Positions 58,088-64,000 of a stretch of DNA of 64,000 bases are shown here, piece by piece. Source of the stretch: Schlesneria paludicola DSM 18645. Lineage in GTDB: Bacteria > Planctomycetota > Planctomycetia > Planctomycetales > Planctomycetaceae. Positions within the stretch are counted from its first letter, which is position 1, and each line of letters opens with the position of its first letter. The position numbers and the translations under genes are program-made. Below the pieces are notes generated by a model. The model was given only the letters and a program-made list of their open reading frames with translations, had not been told where the DNA came from and ran no database searches. The DNA lies in assembly GCA_945862235.1 (NCBI GenBank), contig CAMAYU010000004.1, positions 1-64,000 of the forward strand, given 5' to 3'.

Positions 58088-58146
58088 ATTCGCGCTCACC
58101 TCAATTCTCGCGGATCAGTGTCGCGAGAATTGAGGTGAGCGCGAAT
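58088..58146. repeat. Perfect 25-bp hairpin between polA and PQQ gene
   Basis: ATTCGCGCTCACCTCAATTC starts a 25-bp arm with an exact complement after a 9-nt loop (GATCAGTGT). It lies 69 bp after the polA stop. No T-run follows on the minus strand. Confidence 0.93.
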
Positions 58147-58214
58147 GAATGGCGAGGCAAGAAGCAGAGAAAGGAACGAAGACCTTGCTCACGCGGCGGG
58201 TTGGTGTGGCGACA

Positions 58215-61200
58215 TCATTTCACTGAATGCGTCTCCAGCCAGTTATCTCCGACCGAGACATCAACAACGAGCGGGACCGACAGTTCCATCGCGTGCTGCA
58301 TCTCGTGGCCGACGAGTTCGATCAGCGAGGCGATGTCGGATTCGGGAGCTTCCAGCACCAGTTCGTCGTGGATTTGGAGGAGCATCCGGCCGGGATGGTT
58401 TTCGTCGCGCAGTCGCTTCCTCACCGCGAGCATCGCCATCTTGATGAGGTCTGCGGCGGAGCCTTGAATCACCGTGTTGACTGCCGTCCGTTCGGGCATG
58501 TTGAGGTTGCCGGTGCGGACGGCGCGAATCCCTTCGATCGGGCGGCGGCGGCCGAGGATCGTCGTCGCGCGGCCAGCGCGCTGGACCTCAGTCAGCGTCG
58601 CGTCGATGAACTGCGTCACGCCCGAATACTTCGCGAAGTAGCCGTTGATAAACGTCGCCGCCTCGTCCTGCGGAATGCCGAGTGCGGCGGCGAGACCGAA
58701 TGGACTCTGCCCGTAGATGACGCCAAAGTTGACCGCCTTCGCCATACGACGTTGGTCGCTGGTGACCGCGTCGCGATCGACACTGAAGACTTGTGACGCA
58801 ACCGCCGTGTGAATGTCGACCCCCTGCGCGAACGCCGCGATCAGCTCTTGGTCCTGACTGAAGTGCGCGAGGACTCGCAACTCGATCTGCGAGTAGTCGG
58901 CGCAGAGCAGCTTCCACGTCGTGTCGGCCGGAATGAACGCGCGGCGGATCCGTTCTCCTTCGGGCGTACGGATTGGAATGTTTTGCAAGTTGGGATCGCT
59001 CGAACTGAGTCGCCCGGTCGCCGCGACGACTTGGTTGAACGACGTGTGAATGCGGCCGGTCGTCGCGTGAACCAGCAGCGGCAGTGCGTCGAGATACGTC
59101 CCCTTCAACTTCGTCAGATGACGATGCTCGATGATCTTCGCCGGAAGCGGATGGAGCGGAGCCAACTCTTCGAGAACCTCTTGATCGGTGCTCGCCCCCG
59201 TCTTGGTCTTCCGTTTGATCGGCAACTTCAGTTCGTCAAACAGCACGACTTGAAGCTGCTTGGGCGAGTCAATATTGAACACGCGCCCCGCTACTCCGTG
59301 AATCTCGCCCATCAGTTGGCCCAGCCGCAGAGTCAGGTCCACCGACTGGCGATTCAATTCGTCGGCATCGACTCGAATGCCGGTCTGCTCCATCTCGGCC
59401 AACAGCGGGATGAGCGGTCGTTCCAAGTCCCAATACAAATCCCACAGGCCCTGCGTGCGGAGTTGCTCGGTGATGAGATCGGCCAGCCGCAGCGTGAAGT
59501 CCGCGTCCTCGGTCGCGTACTCGGCGATCAAGTCGATCGGCACGTCGGCCATGTTCTTCTGTTTCTTCCCGCTGCCGATCAAATCGCTGATCGGGATGCC
59601 GGTCGTCCCGAGATACTTTTGAATCAGCGTGTCGAGACTGTGCGAACGCGCCCCCGCGTCGAGCAAGTAGTCACCGACCATCGGATCGACATCAATTGAC
59701 TCGGGCCGGACCGAGATGCCGTTCGCTTCGAGGAACATCAGATCGAACTTGATGTTCTGATTGACCAGCCGCAGCGACGGGTTCTCCAACACCGGCTTCA
59801 GCGCCGCGATCACGGCCGCTTCGTTGAGCAATGTGCTGCCGAGCGGCCCGCGCGTCGGCAGGTAATACGCCAACCCCGGCTCCCAACAGAACGCCCATCC
59901 AACGATGCGCGACGAGCGCGGGTCCAGCCCCGTCGTTTCGAGGTCGAGACAAAAACGAGGCTGCTGCGCGAGCCGCTCAACAAACGCGGCGAGAGCTTCG
60001 AGCGTGTCGATCACTTCCCAACGACGAGTGATCGCGGGAACGACGGGCTGCGCTGTGACCGAAGACGATGAGTCGGGCGACGGCACGTCGGTCTTAACTC
60101 CTGTCCCCTCGCCCCGGCTCTGTGGGGAGAGGGCTAGGGTGAGGGGAGCTTCGGAGTCGAGCGGCAACCCAACGCGAGACGAATCTGAAGTCATGTCGCG
60201 AGGATCCGCATCGAAGGGAGGAGCTTCATCGAGAGCTTGCCCACCGCTCGGCCCCCTCACTTTAGCCCTCTCCCCCGAAGACGGGGTCGAGGGGACAGGA
60301 AGCTCAACACCCGCATCCAACTCATCATCCTCATCCCCAAACAACGACCGTCCCGCCGGGCGCGACTTCGATTTTGTTGCGAGACTCGACGGAGCGGCAA
60401 CGGACGACGTGCCACTCGCAGACGGCGCGGCTTCACTGAACGTTGTCCCTTTCGGCGCGAACTGGTTCACATCGTTGACCAACCGCCCGAAGCCAAACCT
60501 GCGAAAGAGCGCCTGCAACGCCGGAACATCGGGTTGAGGATTCCGGCTCGCCTCCCAATCAAAGTTCAGTTCGAGTTCTTGATTCAAACGAACCAGTGTC
60601 TGACTGAGTCGCGCCTGATCGGCGAAGACCTTGAGGTTCTCCTTGAGCTTCGCGCCGGGAGCCTTGTCCGCGTTGGCGAGGACTCCTTCGAGCGTCTCAA
60701 AATCTTTGAGCAACGCCGACGCTTTCTTCGGCCCGACGAGCGGCACTCCCGGCACGTTATCGACCGCGTCGCCAACCAGCGCTTGGAAGTCCACGACCTG
60801 ATCGGGCCTCACGCCCCAATCGGCCAGCAGCGCGGCTTCGTCGAGATACGTGTTCTTGCGCAGGTTGAGAATCTGCACCTGCGGGCCAAGCAACTGCCGC
60901 GCATCCTTATCACTGGTGACGATCCGGACCTGATGGCCTCGCGCGACCCCTTGCCTCGTGAGCGTGGCGATCACGTCGTCCGCTTCCCATCCATCACAAT
61001 GCACGACCGGAATGCCAAACGCCTCGACCGTCTCAATGAGGAGCGGAATCTGAGGTCTCAAGTCTTCCGGCATCGGGCTGCGGTTGGCCTTGTACGCGGG
61101 ATAAAGCTCCTCCCGCTTGCCGACTCCGACCGACTCCATCGCGCAGATCAACCACGTCGGCCGATGAGTTTGCAGCAGCGACACGAGATCACGACTGAAC

Positions 61201-61310
61201 CCAAACACCGCATTCGTCGGCAATCCCGCCGGACTCGTCATCGGCGGCAAGCCGTGAAAGACCTGGAACATCAGCGAGAACGTGTCGATCAAGAAAACGG
61301 TGTCGGGCAT
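58215..61310 (-). CDS. polA: DNA polymerase I
   Basis: This 1031-residue Pol I has three domains. The 5' nuclease (1-285) has DTFSLMF and CDGWEADDVIATL. The proofreading exonuclease (about 430-620) has CLDLETTGLD, so its DxE metal site is intact. The polymerase has motif A CADYSQIELR, motif B RRMAKAVNFGVIYG and motif C QIHDELVLE. The linker between nuclease and exonuclease (about 285-428) is over 100 residues longer than in E. coli and contains two copies of foldback repeat B, translated as PSTPSSGERAKVRGPSG and PLTLALSPQSRGEGT. It fills gaps in replication and repair. Confidence 0.97.
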   Translation of the reverse strand: MPDTVFLIDTFSLMFQVFHGLPPMTSPAGLPTNAVFGFSRDLVSLLQTHRPTWLICAMESVGVGKREELYPAYKANRSPMPEDLRPQIPLLIETVEAFGIPVVHCDGWEADDVIATLTRQGVARGHQVRIVTSDKDARQLLGPQVQILNLRKNTYLDEAALLADWGVRPDQVVDFQALVGDAVDNVPGVPLVGPKKASALLKDFETLEGVLANADKAPGAKLKENLKVFADQARLSQTLVRLNQELELNFDWEASRNPQPDVPALQALFRRFGFGRLVNDVNQFAPKGTTFSEAAPSASGTSSVAAPSSLATKSKSRPAGRSLFGDEDDELDAGVELPVPSTPSSGERAKVRGPSGGQALDEAPPFDADPRDMTSDSSRVGLPLDSEAPLTLALSPQSRGEGTGVKTDVPSPDSSSSVTAQPVVPAITRRWEVIDTLEALAAFVERLAQQPRFCLDLETTGLDPRSSRIVGWAFCWEPGLAYYLPTRGPLGSTLLNEAAVIAALKPVLENPSLRLVNQNIKFDLMFLEANGISVRPESIDVDPMVGDYLLDAGARSHSLDTLIQKYLGTTGIPISDLIGSGKKQKNMADVPIDLIAEYATEDADFTLRLADLITEQLRTQGLWDLYWDLERPLIPLLAEMEQTGIRVDADELNRQSVDLTLRLGQLMGEIHGVAGRVFNIDSPKQLQVVLFDELKLPIKRKTKTGASTDQEVLEELAPLHPLPAKIIEHRHLTKLKGTYLDALPLLVHATTGRIHTSFNQVVAATGRLSSSDPNLQNIPIRTPEGERIRRAFIPADTTWKLLCADYSQIELRVLAHFSQDQELIAAFAQGVDIHTAVASQVFSVDRDAVTSDQRRMAKAVNFGVIYGQSPFGLAAALGIPQDEAATFINGYFAKYSGVTQFIDATLTEVQRAGRATTILGRRRPIEGIRAVRTGNLNMPERTAVNTVIQGSAADLIKMAMLAVRKRLRDENHPGRMLLQIHDELVLEAPESDIASLIELVGHEMQHAMELSVPLVVDVSVGDNWLETHSVK
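60103..60146. repeat. Foldback repeat B, copy 6, inside polA
   Basis: GTCCCCTCGCCCCGGCTCTG then TGGGGAGAGGGCTAGGGTGA. Encodes LTLALSPQSRGEGT in the polA linker. Confidence 0.92.
60252..60296. repeat. Foldback repeat B, copy 7, inside polA, inverted
   Basis: CCCCCTCACTTTAGCCCTCT then CCCCCGAAGACGGGGTCGAGG in part. Opposite orientation to copy 6, about 105 bp away, so the two copies could pair with each other. Confidence 0.9.
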
Positions 61311-61433
61311 GGGAGAGAGGGCTTCGGGAGTAGGGCCTAGGGATTAGGGTCGGGATGATACGGCGGGAACGTCGAGCTAACCATATCCGCGTCTCTCGGC
61401 GCAGGACTAACGTCATTTTGATTTTGGGAGATG

Positions 61434-61531
61434 GGGTGCCACGGTCACGGAGCTTCAACGTGGCCGTGAGAATGAGAAACAGCCTACACTTCCTCGCACA
61501 GCCACGTCGAAGCTCCGTGACCGTGGCACCC
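61434..61531. repeat. Foldback repeat M, 31-bp arms
   Basis: GGGTGCCACGGTCACGGAGC begins a 31-bp arm; the complement ending CCGTGACCGTGGCACCC matches at 30 of 31 positions across a 36-nt centre. Confidence 0.92.
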
Positions 61532-61959
61532 GAAATTAAAAAAGGCGATGGCCATGCTCTCGGCATTGCCCCTCCCAATCGGTCGAACCGGCATGGGCCA
61601 CGTGAAGTTGCCGTTGAATCGAACGCGGGCAAAGTTCGTCACAGCGCGCCCTTCCATTTGAACCGACAACCAACGCGGAGGAGTTTGCGCGCGAAGGACC
61701 GTGTCGAAGTTGTCGTTGGAGTCGCGTCTGGTTGTAACGATCACGTCGAGTGTGACCGTTCACAACGGAAGATATTCCGACGGGGAAAGAGGTGCTTGAC
61801 TCGCCAAGAGCGCGTCTTACACTGGCCACCGTCTCACCGAGAGAAGGTCGCCAATGGCTCCGAGTGCATCGGGCCAGCCTCTTCCTGAAGCCCTCTCGAC
61901 CCCGCGATCCCATCCGTCAGGCTCGTTGCTCGTCACGTCTCCGTCCGAAGGAATCTGTC
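61532..61959. other. Upstream region of the coiled-coil gene
   Basis: No gene is firmly supported. A minus-strand frame (61484-61744, GTG start) has a fairly natural composition (RWLSVQMEGRAVTNFARVRF) but runs into foldback M and matches no family I know; it may be a truncated gene remnant. Confidence 0.35.
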
Positions 61960-63489
61960 ATGGCCGCCAACCCCAATAAGCCGGGTCCCGTTCACTACGC
62001 ACTCGTGGTCTTCGTCATCAGCACGGTGGTCTTGGGTATCACGACCTACATGTTCCATCGCGAGTACTCCGACCGCGCGGCCAAGATCACCGAACTCGAA
62101 GGCAAAGCGGGGACGCTCAACGTGAGCATCAAGAAGCTGGACGACGAAATCCAAGCGCTCACCAATCAGACCGGAAACAAGTTTGAGATGAAGCTGGACC
62201 CGTCGAACCCCAAAAACGCGACCTCGGTCGTGGGAGCGGCTTTCGCGGACATGGAGCGGTTCGGCAAGGACTTGTCTGGCACAACCTATCAGCAAACGTT
62301 GCAGAAGTTGCGTGAAGCGGTCGATGCGGCCGTGGCCGATGTCGCTTCAAAAGCGGCTCAAGTCGCAATTCTGCAAAAGGACATCAACGACCAGCGCGAT
62401 CGCCTGAACAAGCAGGTCGATACACACCGATCGGCTCAGGAAAAATCGGAAGCCGATCTGCGAACCACCGTCGCGTCACGCGACGAGAAGCTGAACGGCA
62501 AGCAGGTCGAGATCGACCGCTTCAAAGCCGAGAACAATCAACTCGTCGGCGAGTTGGCTCAGGAAAAGGAAGGCCGGGAGAAAGAACGCAAAGCTTTGCA
62601 AAACCTGATCGGCCAGCTCGAAATCCGCATCGACTTCATGCGTGACAAGATCGACACGCTGGAAGGGGTCAGCTTTGAAGTCGCTGACGGGCTGATTCGC
62701 CGTGTCGAAAATGCGGGCAACTTGGCTTGGATCGACCTCGGTGAAGCAGACGGCTTAAAGACCCGCATGACCTTCAGCGTCTACTCGAAAGAAAGCCAGG
62801 GAGTTGGACGCGGAGCGGAAGATGTGAAGGGCAAGATCGAAGTGACCCGACTGCTCGGCGCTCACATGGCTGAAGCCCGGATCGTCGAGAACGATCTCTA
62901 CCGACCCATCGTCCCGAATGACCTGATCTACACACCGATCTGGAGTCCCGGTTTGGTTGAGAAAATCTCACTGGCCGGCATGGTCGATCTCGACAACGAT
63001 GGCAAGAGCGACCGCGAGCAATTCAAGCAACTCATGGCGGTCTCAGGTGCTGTCCTCGACAACGAAATCACGGACGAAGGCGAGCGTCTTCCCGCCGGCG
63101 GCAAGATTACCGTTCACACGAAATTCCTCGTGCTGGGTGATGTCCCCGATCCAACGACGTTGGTTTCCGAGAAGGACAAGGCGATCAACCAAAAGATCAC
63201 CGACCACCTGACCGAACTCCGCAAAGAAGCCCGCGCCAATGGTGTGCGGATCATCAAGATCAACGACTTCCTGGCTCACATTGGCTTTCAATCCAAGCGA
63301 CGCCTGTTCCGACCGGGTGAACAACGACCGTTCAACCTGAAGGCCGGTGCCACGAGTACTCAGGTCAATGAATCCCTGGGCGACCGCTCGTCTTCGGGCA
63401 CAACTTCCGCCCTGTTCGGCAAAAGCAAGTCGGCCGCTCAGCAAACCTCGTCCGGAACGACCAGCAAAGTCTTCGGCGGCGGCAAGTGA
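61960..63489 (+). CDS. Membrane-anchored coiled-coil protein of unknown function
   Basis: The start is the ATG at 61960 with AAGGAA upstream; the track start adds 56 non-coding-like residues. This 509-residue product has a single TM near the N-terminus (YALVVFVISTVVLGITTYMF), then a long coiled coil (about 40-240, e.g. KITELEGKAGTLNVSIKKLD, ENNQLVGELAQEKEGREKER). A beta-rich domain follows, with VADGLIRRVENAGNLAWIDL and ARIVENDLYRPIVPNDLIY. The tail repeats SSSGTTSALFGKSK and SSGTTSKVFGGGK. I do not recognise a named family; similar layouts occur in planctomycete envelope proteins. Confidence 0.8.
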   Translation: MAANPNKPGPVHYALVVFVISTVVLGITTYMFHREYSDRAAKITELEGKAGTLNVSIKKLDDEIQALTNQTGNKFEMKLDPSNPKNATSVVGAAFADMERFGKDLSGTTYQQTLQKLREAVDAAVADVASKAAQVAILQKDINDQRDRLNKQVDTHRSAQEKSEADLRTTVASRDEKLNGKQVEIDRFKAENNQLVGELAQEKEGREKERKALQNLIGQLEIRIDFMRDKIDTLEGVSFEVADGLIRRVENAGNLAWIDLGEADGLKTRMTFSVYSKESQGVGRGAEDVKGKIEVTRLLGAHMAEARIVENDLYRPIVPNDLIYTPIWSPGLVEKISLAGMVDLDNDGKSDREQFKQLMAVSGAVLDNEITDEGERLPAGGKITVHTKFLVLGDVPDPTTLVSEKDKAINQKITDHLTELRKEARANGVRIIKINDFLAHIGFQSKRRLFRPGEQRPFNLKAGATSTQVNESLGDRSSSGTTSALFGKSKSAAQQTSSGTTSKVFGGGK

Positions 63490-63569
63490 GACACCTCGCG
63501 GTGGCTGGACATTCCGCCTGAACAAGGACCAGAACAGCGACGCAAGACGGGGACCGAATTCAATCTCTC

Positions 63570-63607
63570 AGGACCGTACGTTTCACGACGTGCGGTCCTT
63601 TTGTTTG
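63570..63607 (+). terminator. Rho-independent terminator after coiled-coil gene
   Basis: AGGACCGTACGT pairs with ACGTGCGGTCCT (one wobble) and is followed by TTTTGTTTG. Confidence 0.85.
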
Positions 63608-63643
63608 TGACGGATCCGTTTAGAAACTGAAAACAAGGACTGT

Positions 63644-63693
63644 CGTGGCAGGCGCTGCCAGCGTCGGCTCGGATGCTGGCAGCATCCGCCACG
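63644..63693. repeat. Foldback repeat N
   Basis: CGTGGCAGGCGCTGCCAGC pairs imperfectly with GCTGGCAGCATCCGCCACG around a 12-nt centre, between two convergent genes. Confidence 0.7.
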
Positions 63694-63701
63694 TCTGGCG
63701 C

Positions 63702-64000
63702 TCATCGCGTGCGGCGGGCAACACCCCAGTACGTCTTCGCATCGACTGTGACCAGCTCATTGAATGCTCGCACGATCACTTCGCGACCGTAGTCCAAGCC
63801 TTCAAATAATCCGGCATCGTCGCCATCTGTCGGGCCTTTCGCCTGCAAGGTCATCCACACCTGACCGAGTCCATCCGCGTGGCCACTCGCCTGGCCCGCC
63901 TCAAGGTCGTGCCGAAACTTGACCGTCAGCGAACCGCGTTCGGCATCGAGCGGCACTTCCCAGCGGGCCTTGTAGCCCTCGCACCCGATCCCGAGTGACT
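63702..64000 (-). CDS. TIGR04255-like protein, C-terminal part only
   Basis: The frame stays open to the right edge, beyond the track's start at 63956 (a GTG), so the gene begins outside the window. The visible part of about 99 residues includes GYKARWEVPLDAERGSLTVK and ends GREVIVRAFNELVTVDAKTY plus WG. The final pattern, an Asp/Glu then (W/V)IVRxF-x-(E/D)LT-x(n)-W, resembles the C-terminus of the TIGR04255 family, whose function is unknown. Confidence 0.5.
   Translation of the reverse strand, partial: SLGIGCEGYKARWEVPLDAERGSLTVKFRHDLEAGQASGHADGLGQVWMTLQAKGPTDGDDAGLFEGLDYGREVIVRAFNELVTVDAKTYWGVARRTR

Noticed and set aside
56569-58467. 632-residue plus-strand ORF
   Set aside because: Antisense to the PQQ-propeller gene and the end of polA; no domain pattern.

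Overview
The window looks like a chromosomal segment from a planctomycete. The evidence is a DUF1559 pilin-like secreted protein, a large multihaem cytochrome with a PDZ domain, a PQQ-propeller membrane protein, GC-rich codon use, and a high density of foldback (hairpin) repeats between genes and sometimes inside them. I cannot name a species. No rRNA, tRNA, CRISPR array, prophage or transposase gene was recognised.

Layout. 1-16 kb: an edge-truncated ORF, a class III aminotransferase with a duplicated tail, a ParD/RelE-type toxin-antitoxin pair, sugar-metabolism genes (Gfo/Idh/MocA oxidoreductase, TIM-barrel isomerase), an exported methyltransferase, a CPBP protease, an isopropylmalate-dehydrogenase-family enzyme, a GT39-like membrane protein, an MMPL/RND exporter, thiS-thiG and a DUF1559 protein. 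16-23 kb: rplU and RNase E/G, then a regulatory-type PTS set (EI, HPr, EIIA) next to the ribosome hibernation factor, with no sugar permease in view. 23.5-45 kb: a long minus-strand respiratory cluster, read in the order Rieske, split b6-like cytochrome b, octahaem cytochrome c, cupredoxin lipoprotein, dihaem cytochrome c, CoxB, CoxA, CtaA, CtaB, CoxC, CoxD, an ABC exporter, Sco, DUF420 and a small secreted protein. 45-51 kb: DUF4392 protein, ECF sigma factor, ferredoxin, rhodanese, DapA-family enzyme and a VapC-type PIN toxin pair. 51-64 kb: a GntR/ABC ATPase/ABC permease operon whose permease is split by an in-frame TGA, a PQQ-propeller protein, polA, a coiled-coil envelope protein and the 3' end of a TIGR04255-like gene.

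How the genes work together. The 23.5-45 kb block encodes quinol oxidation (Rieske/cytochrome b), electron transfer through membrane-tethered haem and copper proteins, oxygen reduction by an A2-type haem-copper oxidase, and maturation functions (haem A synthesis, copper delivery). It reads as one physically associated bc-oxidase chain with no soluble cytochrome c. The PTS proteins plus HPF resemble the nitrogen/stress-regulatory PTS rather than a transport PTS.

The other theme is repeats. At least ten kinds of foldback sequence occur. Several are translated in frame inside polA, an ABC permease, a GT39-like protein and a PQQ protein, where they form extra linkers or tails.
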